9,441 bases of DNA from Candidatus Heimdallarchaeota archaeon (GCA_027364495.1 DAHXPE010000086.1:1-9441); one strand, 5' to 3'; counted from the first letter of the stretch, positions 1-6,853 are shown. The notes: generated by a model not told the origin, from the letters alone. Translations and numbers: made by a program.

Positions 1-275
1 ACTTACCCAACACATTTGATATTTGGATTACCGGTTACTAACTTTTTAACTATTGACTCCCTATTATCTTTAAATTTTCCTTTATTTATAGATGCCATCA
101 TTGCAGTTCTTGTCATTCTTACGATAAAAGGAATCACAACCAAAAAAATACAAAATACTGGACCAAGCAGATGCAATATGGCATCTATAAATAAAGGAAA
201 ATTTAAAGATAATAGGGAGTCAATAGTTAAAAAGTTAGTAACCGGTAATCCAAATATCAAATGTGTTGGGTAAGT
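1..275. repeat. Perfect 98-bp inverted repeat at the window edge (arms 1-98 and 178-275)
   Basis: Base i matches the complement of base 276-i across 98 positions without a mismatch, leaving a 79-base spacer. After a one-base offset a further six bases (attgca) also match, so the junction shows microhomology. The 178-275 arm is in frame with the permease gene and encodes the expected family sequence there, so it is the genuine copy. The 1-98 arm replaces what should be the rest of the permease. The arrangement at the extreme edge suggests a fold-back chimera (amplification or assembly artefact) at a contig end. A real palindromic rearrangement cannot be excluded. Confidence 0.95.
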
Positions 276-875
276 AAAATACTGTCTATTATATCGATAA
301 TGATAAAAACTTAAATTAAAAACATTGTTTAAGCCTGTTTTAACGGCTAAGAAAAAGAAAAATTCCCAAATAAAGCCCTGAATAAATATTGCTACGATAA
401 ATGAAGGAATTGAGGTCCCAATAATAGATCCAGATGTTATATAGAAACTCTTTTTAGGTGTTGTCACACTTGATTTTATACCATAAGGGATTCCAATAAC
501 TAATGCGAGAATGATGGCTGGAATAACAATTTCAAGTGTAGCTGGAAAAGCGTGAGCAACTACGGTAAAAACTGGACGACCTCCATATAGAGGACTGTAA
601 CCCCAGTTTCCTTGTAACAATCTTGTAAAAGAAAGATACCATTGGATATACCAAGGTTTATCGAAACCATATTTATGTCTTAAAGCTGCGTATTTAGTCG
701 GATCATTTTTTAATTCCAATGCTGCAAGCAAATCAGGAACATATAAAAGAACGGGATTTCCTCTATACAACAAAAACATAAGAACATATAATATGAACGA
801 TACAATCAAGATAGTTGGTATAACTAAGATGATCCTTTTCAAAACATAATAAGAAAAATTCAATTTTAAAACCAA
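3..875 (-). CDS. Peptide/oligopeptide ABC transporter permease (DppB/OppB type), 3' end corrupted by inverted repeat
   Basis: This is a membrane-embedded permease subunit of a dipeptide/oligopeptide-type ABC importer, which works with a second permease, two ATPases and a binding protein. The N-terminus (YYVLKRIILVIPTILIVSFI) is the typical first helix, followed by the family's extracellular stretch with KYGFDKPWYIQWYLS and GNWGYS, then the binding-protein-dependent transport domain from about residue 110. The IPFIVRMTRTAMM segment is the usual stretch before the cytoplasmic EAA loop. There the genuine sequence ends, near base 99. The remaining ~32 residues and the stop at 3-5 come from the inverted copy and are not real permease. 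The start is TTG at 873-875; no ATG lies nearby and no clear ribosome site is visible. The gene begins 25 bases after the upstream membrane-protein gene on the same strand, so the two may be co-transcribed. No other transporter subunits are in the window. Confidence 0.85.
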   Translation of the reverse strand: MVLKLNFSYYVLKRIILVIPTILIVSFILYVLMFLLYRGNPVLLYVPDLLAALELKNDPTKYAALRHKYGFDKPWYIQWYLSFTRLLQGNWGYSPLYGGRPVFTVVAHAFPATLEIVIPAIILALVIGIPYGIKSSVTTPKKSFYITSGSIIGTSIPSFIVAIFIQGFIWEFFFFLAVKTGLNNVFNLSFYHYRYNRQYFTYPTHLIFGLPVTNFLTIDSLLSLNFPLFIDAILHLLGPVFCIFLVVIPFIVRMTRTAMMASINKGKFKDNRESIVKKLVTGNPNIKCVG

Positions 876-900
876 GGATTATAGATAAATATTAATCTGA

Positions 901-1347
901 TTATTGTAAATAAAATGACCTGTTACGTAAATATTGAAAAGCAAATTGAAGTTTATTTTTAATGGCTACTATATAAATAACTAGAAAGAAGATTGAAATA
1001 TATAAAGAAAGATCTGAGATACCTACTAAACTATTATGTACAATTGCATTTATTAAATCCATAAGGAGTAAAAAAATAAAGATAACAGCCATATAAATAA
1101 TAATTAACTGAATAGAAATAATTTTAGAATCATTTCTTATTTGACGTTTTTCTAGATAAAAAATGGTAACTGAAATAAACGGATAAAGTAAAATATAGGA
1201 ATAAATAACATAAGAAATATTTAGAATGAAAAAAAGGTAATGGGATGCATTTAATTCACCAATAGAAAAAATTAAGAAATAAATACCAATAATTAGAAAA
1301 AAGCGTTTGATATAAATTATAAATTCTGAAAAAATAATTTGGTCCAT
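901..1347 (-). CDS. Small multi-pass membrane protein of unknown function
   Basis: This 148-residue protein starts at an ATG and is dominated by Ile, Leu, Phe and Tyr. Four or five hydrophobic segments can be seen: roughly residues 14-29, 37-64 (possibly two), 78-100 and 115-130. Between them lie charged loops, including a basic stretch EKRQIRND near residue 67 and a basic C-terminus (KNKLQFAFQYLRNR). I recognise no family and no catalytic residues. It lies immediately upstream of the DppB-like permease on the same strand with a 25-base gap, so co-transcription is plausible. It does not look like a transporter subunit itself, and nothing in the sequence ties it to peptide uptake. Confidence 0.65.
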   Translation of the reverse strand: MDQIIFSEFIIYIKRFFLIIGIYFLIFSIGELNASHYLFFILNISYVIYSYILLYPFISVTIFYLEKRQIRNDSKIISIQLIIIYMAVIFIFLLLMDLINAIVHNSLVGISDLSLYISIFFLVIYIVAIKNKLQFAFQYLRNRSFYLQ

Positions 1348-1370
1348 GTCAATAATTCCATAAATTTTGA

Positions 1371-1409
1371 AATCGGAGCGATTAGAATTTTTAAGATATT
1401 TATATCTTA
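1371..1409 (-). promoter_or_regulatory. Candidate promoter/operator upstream of the membrane protein gene
   Basis: Reading the minus strand, a TATA-like ATATAAATAT run sits inside a perfect 7-bp palindrome with a 4-base centre (taagata/tatctta, 1392-1409). It lies about 50 bases upstream of the ATG at 1347. Just downstream of it is a second small interrupted palindrome, aatcg-gag-cgatt (1371-1383), which would fall near the transcription start. The pairing is suggestive of a TATA box with an adjacent repressor site. In such AT-rich DNA short palindromes are common, so this is only a candidate. Confidence 0.3.
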
Positions 1410-1578
1410 TAGTTTTTATTTTTTTATGATCTTATTTACAAATTCAAAAAATTAAGCATCATAATTATATTTTTTACTGTGTAAAGTTAGATTAACATCG
1501 TTTTTAAAAATAAAAATAGAATTAATAAATAGTCAGTTAAATGAAGATCAAAAAATTAGTCAATATTAATTCTATATT

Positions 1579-2016
1579 TTAGATTTTGATTTTTAAAACT
1601 AACTTTTCTAGACGAGATGCTAAAGATAAAAGCTCTTGTGCTGATACCGATAGTTTTTCCATCGTTGCAGTCTGTTCCTCAGTAATAGTATTAACTTCTT
1701 CAGAGCTGGAAGCAGTCTCTTCAACAAATGAAGAAACACCTTCAAAAAATGTAGTCATTTCATTGATAAAGCTTGAAGGAGACATTTTTAAGGTATCCAT
1801 AGTGCATTGAACTTTTGCAACAAAGTTTTTCAAATCATCAGCTAATTTACGGATATTTTCTGCCACAACCACGAAAACCCTTCCATATTCACCAGTTCGG
1901 GCAGCTTCTATGAACGCATTCAAGGCTAACATATTTACCTGACATGAACTATTTTCAATAAGAATTGAGGTTTAGTATATGTCCGCTATTTTTTGTTCAA
2001 AATTTTCTTTTAGCAT
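1579..2016 (-). pseudogene. Remnant of a methyl-accepting chemotaxis protein (C-terminal signalling domain)
   Basis: The reading frame 1579-1932 encodes the C-terminal half of an MCP cytoplasmic coiled coil. It opens with the hairpin-tip sequence [20 protein letters not shown] that contacts CheA/CheW, continues through [20 protein letters not shown], and has a late Glu/Ser/Thr-rich helix ([20 protein letters not shown]) that resembles the methylated helix. Homology-like sequence continues upstream in the same frame past a TAA at 1972-1974 (ENFEQKIADIY, stop, [13 protein letters not shown]) and ends near 2016. The sensor domain, membrane helices and HAMP domain are all absent. The tip also carries unusual replacements: F where A is normal in NAAIEA, and V where G is normal in GRGF. 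With an internal stop and no N-terminus, this is best read as a decaying fragment. It lies directly downstream of a transposase gene on the same strand, which may explain how it was broken. Confidence 0.85.
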
Positions 2017-2190
2017 GATATTTCGAATTTAAAACAAATTTTAATTTCAGTTGTTTTAATTTTGGAACTATCTTAACGATAAAAAAGAAAATTTCAAAAA
2101 CATTTTAATTACAAAGGAAAAGAAATGGTATATAAAATGATATCAATTTTCAGTCTAACCGATAATTTGAATCACATACATTCACCTCCC

Positions 2191-3417
2191 TCATAAAAAC
2201 AATGGTTGATTTAGATCTAATATTTGTAGATATTGATCAACTAATGCACGTACAGGGATCCTATTATACATCCAAGTTTTATAAGTTTTTTTAATCTCAT
2301 TTGTTAGTAACTTTTCAGGAATGACCGCATTGGTATCTTCAGGAAGGTGACGATAAATCCAGGAGGCATAAATAATACAAGCAACGCCAAATAACCAAAT
2401 TCTATGACCAGGATCAATCACTCTTGTTTTTGCTTGTAGGTCTTTTATTTGCCTAAATGCGGTTTCAATTCTCCAGCGGGTACCATATAATGAATAAACA
2501 TTTTCAGATCTAACATCTGGACTAGTTATATATAAAAAATATTCATATTTGAGTTTTGAATTTTTCTTCTTATTTGATGTAGATTTTTTAGCCTTCCAAA
2601 TAACTAAATTAACTGCAACTTCAGGTTTACCATATGAATAATTGTGTATTACCCAGCATTTTGAATCAATACGGTGTACAGTCTGATTCAAACCTTGAAT
2701 AAAGAATTTATCTTTTTTATTAACTTTTGGATTCTCAAGAGCAATAAATAGTTTTGAGAACTTTTGAGACTTTCTGAATGCTATTATATATGAACAGTGC
2801 AAATCTTGGATGACTTGAACTATTTTAGAAGATAGAAAACCACGATCCATTATGACAAGGTTAATCTTAATTTTTTGTAGTATTTGATTCAGGTATTCTT
2901 TTATGATTGTATGTAAGTTTGATTGATCTTCCTTTTCCATTAAATGAAATGATATAGGAAACTTTAATTGCCTTTCAGCAATAGAAAAACCAAGAAATTG
3001 GTAAAAAGATGTGGTCCCTTTTTCAGCTTCACCATGTGTAAGAAATTTTGACTTACTTTTAGCATAAACTGGAATTTTGGTTATGTCAATGGCTAACTTA
3101 ACACCATGTGAAAATAACCTCTTAACTATAATTGAAGCTTTTTCTAAAAGAGTATTACTGATTAATTTTTCTATTTCACGTGGTTTACCTTTTCTAGACT
3201 TTCTAATGAACCAGTCAGCTGATCTATTACCCTTTTTCATGGAAATAGCTTCAGGATAAGTCTTAGTTAATGAAATTCTCATAATATATCTTGAAAAATC
3301 CTCCTTATCAGAATTTGTAGGCAGTACAGCACTTGAAGTGACTAAAATGAGTAGTATCGGTAATACGAATTTTTTTAAAGTTGTTTGTTTATTGCTTACT
3401 ACAGGGTTCCTCTTCAT
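2191..3417 (-). CDS. DDE transposase of an ISH3-like insertion sequence (IS4 superfamily)
   Basis: This is an apparently intact RNase H-fold transposase of 408 residues from the ATG at 3417. A TTG at 3432 in the same frame would add five residues. The first catalytic aspartate is D111 (LAIDITKIPVY), the second is D191 (LVIMDRGF), and the glutamate is E318 in a textbook Y-x2-R-x3-E-x6-K motif (Y311, R314, E318, K325; YGTRWRIETAFRQIK). The EKGTTSFYQF stretch and the VIDPGHRIWLFGVA stretch after the glutamate resemble ISH3-family proteins, which are common in archaea. A helical N-terminal region of about 100 residues precedes the catalytic core. GGTG lies about 10 bases before the ATG, and a TATA-like atttaaat sits at 3456-3463. 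I could not find convincing terminal inverted repeats or target duplications, so the element's limits are unknown. It is followed on the same strand by the broken MCP. The superfamily is certain; the ISH3 assignment is less so. Confidence 0.9.
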   Translation of the reverse strand: MKRNPVVSNKQTTLKKFVLPILLILVTSSAVLPTNSDKEDFSRYIMRISLTKTYPEAISMKKGNRSADWFIRKSRKGKPREIEKLISNTLLEKASIIVKRLFSHGVKLAIDITKIPVYAKSKSKFLTHGEAEKGTTSFYQFLGFSIAERQLKFPISFHLMEKEDQSNLHTIIKEYLNQILQKIKINLVIMDRGFLSSKIVQVIQDLHCSYIIAFRKSQKFSKLFIALENPKVNKKDKFFIQGLNQTVHRIDSKCWVIHNYSYGKPEVAVNLVIWKAKKSTSNKKKNSKLKYEYFLYITSPDVRSENVYSLYGTRWRIETAFRQIKDLQAKTRVIDPGHRIWLFGVACIIYASWIYRHLPEDTNAVIPEKLLTNEIKKTYKTWMYNRIPVRALVDQYLQILDLNQPLFL

Positions 3418-3432
3418 GGTTTTATTCACCAA

Positions 3433-3861
3433 ATAAACATGAAAGGAATTCCTACATTTAAATCTATCGTTAATTTTTCAATTAAAGAAAAATGCTCGTA
3501 ATTGGAACATTTTTATGCCTTCATTTAATGTGAACTATTTCTCAATAAAAGATCACGAAGTTTGATTTACAATTGATAGAAAAGAGCTAGTAACAAGGCA
3601 TTTTGGACAATATTGTCGGATTTTTTGTCAGTATTAGCTGAAATAAAGCTAAAATGGTTAGCATTGAAACTGATTTTAATGATATTCCAAATTTAAATTC
3701 TTTACAAACAATAAAATTTTATATTATTTTCCAGACAAAATCAAATAATTTTTTTCTTTGAAAAGAAATAAACTTTATTATTCATTTGAATTTGCTTAGT
3801 AAACTAATTAAAGTTTGGCTACCAAAAAATAGAATTTGATTAATTATCGAAGACTTGATTT
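3433..3861. other. Gene-free AT-rich stretch with small palindromes
   Basis: No plausible gene is visible in these ~430 bases between the divergent transposase and RNA ligase partner genes. It contains a perfect 12-bp palindrome gacaatattgtc (3606-3617) and a six-pair stem ttagct/agctaa (3634-3652). The proximal part must hold the transposase promoter, where atttaaat at 3456-3463 is a candidate. The distal part must hold the promoter of the PIN gene, for which I see no clear TATA box at the expected distance. One end of the insertion sequence may also lie here. Confidence 0.5.
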
Positions 3862-4536
3862 ATGACAGAAACAATAAGCCCCCAAATTGATGATGATGAG
3901 AAAGCTCACAAAACCACAGTTTGCAATAGAATTTTAGTACTTGATACCTCCCTGTTTTCTGATCCTCAATCAAGGAAATGGCTTGGTAATAGTACAGCTT
4001 CCAGTGTAAACACTTTCTTAAAACTTGCATCTTATGCTAAAGATTTAAAATTCTTCATGCCCAGATCAATTCGTGATGAATTGGTTAATCTTGCAGGAAC
4101 TGAAATTCCGTTATTAGATACTCAGATAACTATTAAATCACCTTCAATTTATGAATTATCTATTCCTAGTGCTCTTTTTTATGAATTCTTAGAAGATTTA
4201 AGATCTAGATTTGATAAAGGCTTACGAGTTACTGAAGATGTCATTAGAAACGAGCAAGATCGATCAGAAGACGAAAAAATACATGTCCTTCGTGAAAAAT
4301 ATCGCTCAGCTCTTCGTGATGGTATTGTAGATAGTAAAGAGGATTTTGAGGTTATCTTACTTGCAAAAGAGTTGAATGGAACTATTGTAACAGCTGACAA
4401 AGGATTGCAAAAGTATGCAGATAAAATTGGTGTAGGAATCATTGATGCTCATGTTTTTCCTGAATTTCTTTTGTATGAAGTTGAGAAATATAACAAAAAC
4501 ATAATTGGTTATCTAAATGCTGAAACAATTTGGTAA
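3862..4536 (+). CDS. RNA ligase partner protein (PIN-domain family)
   Basis: This 224-residue protein matches the archaeal 'RNA ligase partner' family, a PIN-fold presumed ribonuclease that tends to occur in the same genomes as Pab1020-type RNA ligases. After a variable acidic lead of about 20 residues it begins ILVLDTSLFSDP. Candidate metal-binding acids sit where PIN domains need them: D28 (VLDTS), E73 (IRDEL), D157/D161 (VDSKEDFE) and D179 (VTADKG). Family hallmarks include KSPSIYELSIP, LEDLRSRFDKGLRV and LREKYRSALRDGIVDSKED. The ATG at 3862 is the first in frame; no Shine-Dalgarno is visible, so a short or leaderless mRNA is likely. The partner ligase lies downstream on the opposite strand, so the two are convergent rather than co-transcribed. 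Family membership is confident; nuclease activity is inferred from the fold and acids. Confidence 0.92.
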   Translation: MTETISPQIDDDEKAHKTTVCNRILVLDTSLFSDPQSRKWLGNSTASSVNTFLKLASYAKDLKFFMPRSIRDELVNLAGTEIPLLDTQITIKSPSIYELSIPSALFYEFLEDLRSRFDKGLRVTEDVIRNEQDRSEDEKIHVLREKYRSALRDGIVDSKEDFEVILLAKELNGTIVTADKGLQKYADKIGVGIIDAHVFPEFLLYEVEKYNKNIIGYLNAETIW

Positions 4537-4879
4537 CTAAACGTTTTTAAAACATTTAATTTAAAAATAAAGTCATGAAAAATACACCATTTTCTAAAGT
4601 ATTCGTAAATTCATTTTTAATACTTTTGCTAAGAGAGCACATGCACTTAGATCTCAAATAGACTGGTTATACAACCTTCATCAAACAAAATTTTAATGCT
4701 ACATCCATTTTCAACATTTAAACCAGCTGAGCGGTTAAAACAGATGATAATAAATGATATTACTAATTTAGCTTGGGATTCAGTTGCAATACATTTTTCA
4801 CTTCATGAAAATGTAACTATAGATTCAACCTGCTTTTATTATTATACATTCCTTAGAAAAAAGATTTGTAAATTACTTT
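4537..4879. other. Gap between RNA ligase partner and RNA ligase, doubtful coding content
   Basis: No recognisable gene lies in these ~340 bases apart from a weak 64-codon plus-strand frame listed separately. Another plus-strand frame is open from 4598 to 4693 with no ATG, reading in part FAKRAHALRSQIDWLYNLHQ. It ends in a TAA that overlaps the ATG of the next frame (TAATG, 4694-4698). The two together could be a frameshifted relic, but I cannot name a family. On the minus strand a run of six T (4857-4862) could help end ligase transcription. Confidence 0.35.
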
Positions 4880-4890
4880 TTAATCAATAA
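4696..4890 (+). CDS. Doubtful 64-residue open frame, possibly a gene relic
   Basis: The frame starts at an ATG and ends 11 bases inside the 3' end of the convergent RNA ligase gene. Its sequence (for example RLKQMIINDITNLAWDSVAI and HENVTIDSTCFYYYTF) is less purely AT-driven than random frames here but matches no family I recognise. VTIDST recalls the region around a transposase aspartate, though no second motif supports that. There is no Shine-Dalgarno and no clear promoter. It may be a relic of a larger broken gene, a small protein, or chance. Confidence 0.2.
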   Translation: MLHPFSTFKPAERLKQMIINDITNLAWDSVAIHFSLHENVTIDSTCFYYYTFLRKKICKLLFNQ

Positions 4891-6007
4891 ATAGTTTACC
4901 TGAATTCGCTCCTTTAATAAATTCAGAAGTTTTTTTATAATATTTTTCAAATTTGATTCTGAATTTGCCATTATCAAGTTTTTGTTCAGAGAGAATTGTA
5001 ATTTTCAATGTTCTTGAGAGCAACTTTTCTAATTCTATCCAATTTTCCTTTCTAATTGTCAAATTATATATTTCCGCCTTTTTATTCTCTCTCAAAACTT
5101 CTGTTAATGCCTTTTTAATGCTTGTACTTAAAAACGAAAACAAATCATCCTTATCATCTGAAAATTCTAAAAAATAGGAAGCTATTAAGAATAATCTTTT
5201 TCTAAAATGCGCCGTATCACATTCAAAGCTTTTGGTCATATGATCTGCTATGGCTTCTATGTCCGCAGTTGGAGTGGCATACTTAATGTATTTTCTTCTT
5301 TGACTAATAGCTTTTATAACAATTCCTTCCTTGTTTTCTTTATCCATTTTTATAATAATATCTTTAAGTTTTTTATAATCTTTAACGGTAAACGTACCCA
5401 CAATGGGTACTGCGGGAAGGTTATATTGTTTTACAGTATTCAATTTTTCAAATGTTGGTTCTAAAAAACTTTTTTTCCTACTTTTACAACTAATATCTTT
5501 CATATTCATTATGTCAAAGACAAAAATTCCAGGTTTAGGTCCATACATATTAATTGATAGCGTATTATAAGGATTTTCTCCTGTAACCTCTGCACAAACT
5601 ATTTTATTGGGATTTTTAAATAAAAATTTTTTTATAGTAGGATAATCTTCCAGCAATTCACACGTATATGGACAAACAAATCCTCCACGTGTAAATGCAA
5701 GTAATTCACCATTTACAAGAGCAATTCTCACATTATATCCATCAAGTTTTTCTTCAACAATAAAAGAATCAACTTCTTGAAAATGATTTTTCAACGCTTT
5801 TTTAAAATTATAACATCTATAAATAGAAGGATATTGAGGAATAATTCTATCGTAATCAAATATCACCTCCCCATAATTAAAACCTTTGAAATTCTTTTTC
5901 ATTCGTTGAAACGAAGTATTTTTAAAAGTCAATTCATCGACAATAGAATTATCGAAGAATTTAAATAACTCAAATCCAGCAGTTTGAATTTCTTTTAGTG
6001 GTAACAT
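4880..6007 (-). CDS. ATP-dependent RNA ligase, archaeal Pab1020 type
   Basis: This enzyme joins RNA 5'-phosphate and 3'-hydroxyl ends through a covalent lysyl-AMP and RNA-adenylate; characterised archaeal relatives are homodimers able to circularise RNA. From the ATG at 6007 the protein is 375 residues, close to family length. The nucleophile is K87 in EEKLDGYNVRI (motif I, KxDG), with R94 following. Motif III is seen as E140 in VCAEVTGENPYN, IIIa as FVFD (162-165), motif IV as E227-GIVIK, and motif V lysines as K239/K242 (RRKYIKYAT). Residues after 243 form the C-terminal domain used for dimerisation in the family. A TTG at 6025 would add six residues, but a TATA-like CTTTTTAAAT centred near 6041 would place transcription start below it, favouring the ATG. 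The PIN-domain partner gene faces it from the other side of a short gap. A divergent peptidase E-like gene shares its upstream region. Confidence 0.93.
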   Translation of the reverse strand: MLPLKEIQTAGFELFKFFDNSIVDELTFKNTSFQRMKKNFKGFNYGEVIFDYDRIIPQYPSIYRCYNFKKALKNHFQEVDSFIVEEKLDGYNVRIALVNGELLAFTRGGFVCPYTCELLEDYPTIKKFLFKNPNKIVCAEVTGENPYNTLSINMYGPKPGIFVFDIMNMKDISCKSRKKSFLEPTFEKLNTVKQYNLPAVPIVGTFTVKDYKKLKDIIIKMDKENKEGIVIKAISQRRKYIKYATPTADIEAIADHMTKSFECDTAHFRKRLFLIASYFLEFSDDKDDLFSFLSTSIKKALTEVLRENKKAEIYNLTIRKENWIELEKLLSRTLKITILSEQKLDNGKFRIKFEKYYKKTSEFIKGANSGKLFID

Positions 6008-6036
6008 CTTCCAAATATTAATCAATGACGGCTAAA

Positions 6037-6046
6037 ATTTAAAAAG
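6037..6046 (-). promoter_or_regulatory. Candidate TATA box for the RNA ligase gene
   Basis: The minus strand reads CTTTTTAAAT, centred about 34 bases upstream of the ATG at 6007. In archaea, transcription usually begins about 25 bases after the TATA box, which would give a leader of under ten bases. It closely resembles the candidate box of the divergent gene at 6136-6144. Confidence 0.4.
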
Positions 6047-6065
6047 ATTCTTGTTAGTACTTGTT

Positions 6066-6089
6066 TTTAGGAAAACCTCCTTTTCTAAA
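6066..6089. promoter_or_regulatory. Interrupted palindrome in the divergent promoter region, candidate operator
   Basis: The sequence tttaggaaaacctccttttctaaa region folds as an imperfect palindrome: outer tttag/ctaaa pair perfectly, followed by one mismatch and three to four further pairs around a central cctcc/ggagg. It sits between the two candidate TATA boxes of the divergently transcribed RNA ligase and peptidase E-like genes, where a shared regulator could bind. The minus-strand AAAAGGAGGTTTT looks like a Shine-Dalgarno site but has no start codon at a suitable distance. Confidence 0.25.
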
Positions 6090-6135
6090 TTCTATTATTA
6101 AAATGGTTGGTAAATATTCGCAACTTTTCAATAAA

Positions 6136-6144
6136 CTTTTAAAT
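6136..6144 (+). promoter_or_regulatory. Candidate TATA box for the peptidase E-like gene
   Basis: cttttaaat is centred about 29 bases before the ATG at 6169, the spacing expected for leaderless archaeal transcription. No Shine-Dalgarno sequence precedes that ATG, which agrees with a leaderless message. Confidence 0.4.
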
Positions 6145-6168
6145 TGATAAAAACCTGTAATAAGTATT

Positions 6169-6771
6169 ATGAAGTTATTACTCACTTCTGCTGGATTTTC
6201 TAATCTAGTAATAGGTCAAAAATTCTTGGAATTACTTAATAAACCAGCGAATGAGGCTAAAATACTTTTTATTCCAACTGCTTCAAGAACAGAAGAAGAA
6301 AATTTTTATGTAAATAAATCGAAAGAAGAATTAATTGGATTAGGAATAAAAAATGAAAATATAGCGATTCTCGATTTACAAAATTTTCCGTCTTTTAATC
6401 AAATATTAGAATATAATGCAATATACGTTTGTGGGGGAAACACTTATTATTTGTCTCATAAATTAAAAGAAATTAAATTTGATAATATCATAAAAAAGGC
6501 TGTACAATCCGGTATATTATACATTGGCGTCAGTGCAGGGAGTATTTTTGCCAGCCCTGATATTTCAATCTCCCGTGACAAAAATGATGTCGGGTCAATT
6601 GATCTTACAGGAATGAATTTAACAGAAATCGTTCCCATTGTTCATTATGTTCCCAATGATGTTGAACGGCAATCATCCATCAAAAAAGTCAGTAAACGAT
6701 TTAAAACTATTACTTTAACTGATATACAAGCTCTCTTAATTATCGATGGTAAAGAAAAGCTCATTGAATAA
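6169..6771 (+). CDS. Peptidase E-like protein (family S51, class I glutamine amidotransferase fold)
   Basis: This 200-residue cytoplasmic protein has the layout of peptidase E, which cleaves N-terminal Asp-Xaa dipeptides, and related S51 peptidases. It starts MKLLLTSAGF, where the family has a short strand and glycine loop. It continues with ILFIPTAS (32-39), IYVCGGNTYYL (85-95; the oxyanion-side GGN turn) and the nucleophile elbow GVSAGSIF with serine S122. The likely catalytic histidine is H159 in IVPIVHYVP. A third catalytic residue, probably D131, D137 or another acid after the elbow, cannot be fixed by eye. Length is slightly below that of bacterial peptidase E. The ATG at 6169 is well supported by a TATA-like box 29 bases upstream and by alignment of the first strand. 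Substrate specificity is not evident; other S51 members include cyanophycinase, so 'peptidase E-like' is as far as the sequence goes. Confidence 0.88.
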   Translation: MKLLLTSAGFSNLVIGQKFLELLNKPANEAKILFIPTASRTEEENFYVNKSKEELIGLGIKNENIAILDLQNFPSFNQILEYNAIYVCGGNTYYLSHKLKEIKFDNIIKKAVQSGILYIGVSAGSIFASPDISISRDKNDVGSIDLTGMNLTEIVPIVHYVPNDVERQSSIKKVSKRFKTITLTDIQALLIIDGKEKLIE

Positions 6772-6789
6772 AGCTCATTTACTTTCAAG

Positions 6790-6797
6790 TTTTTTTT
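6790..6797 (+). terminator. T-run terminator candidate after the peptidase E-like gene
   Basis: Eight consecutive T residues begin 18 bases after the stop codon and are followed by further T-rich sequence. Archaeal RNA polymerase can stop at such U-rich tracts without a hairpin. No stem precedes it. Confidence 0.4.
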
Positions 6798-6853
6798 CTG
6801 GTATTTAATAAAAAGTTATTTAACTAAAAAGTTTAATAACTGCAAGGTTAAAT

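Noticed and set aside
16..273. 85-codon plus-strand open frame at the window start
   Set aside because: It exists only because the 1-98 arm is an inverted copy of permease sequence; both ends of the frame spell permease residues and the middle is antisense to the real gene.
2176..2190. Strong Shine-Dalgarno-like GGGAGGTGAATG on the minus strand just after the transposase stop
   Set aside because: The frames that follow stop within nine codons, so no gene is served by it.
3300..3417. Signal-peptide-like N-terminus of the transposase (basic residues, then VLPILLILVTSSAVLP)
   Set aside because: The element is an otherwise ordinary DDE transposase; the hydrophobic run fits an N-terminal helix of the DNA-binding region and secretion makes no sense for it.
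2072..3470. Word ttaacgata near 2073 and, inverted, near 3465 as possible transposon ends
   Set aside because: Only nine bases match and the flanks do not; this is expected by chance in such AT-rich sequence.
4179..4442. Minus-strand open frame inside the RNA ligase partner gene
   Set aside because: It is antisense to a well-supported PIN-family gene and has a low-information Ser-rich translation.
4953..5968. Three plus-strand open frames inside the RNA ligase gene
   Set aside because: They are antisense to a gene with all nucleotidyltransferase motifs and show no family resemblance.
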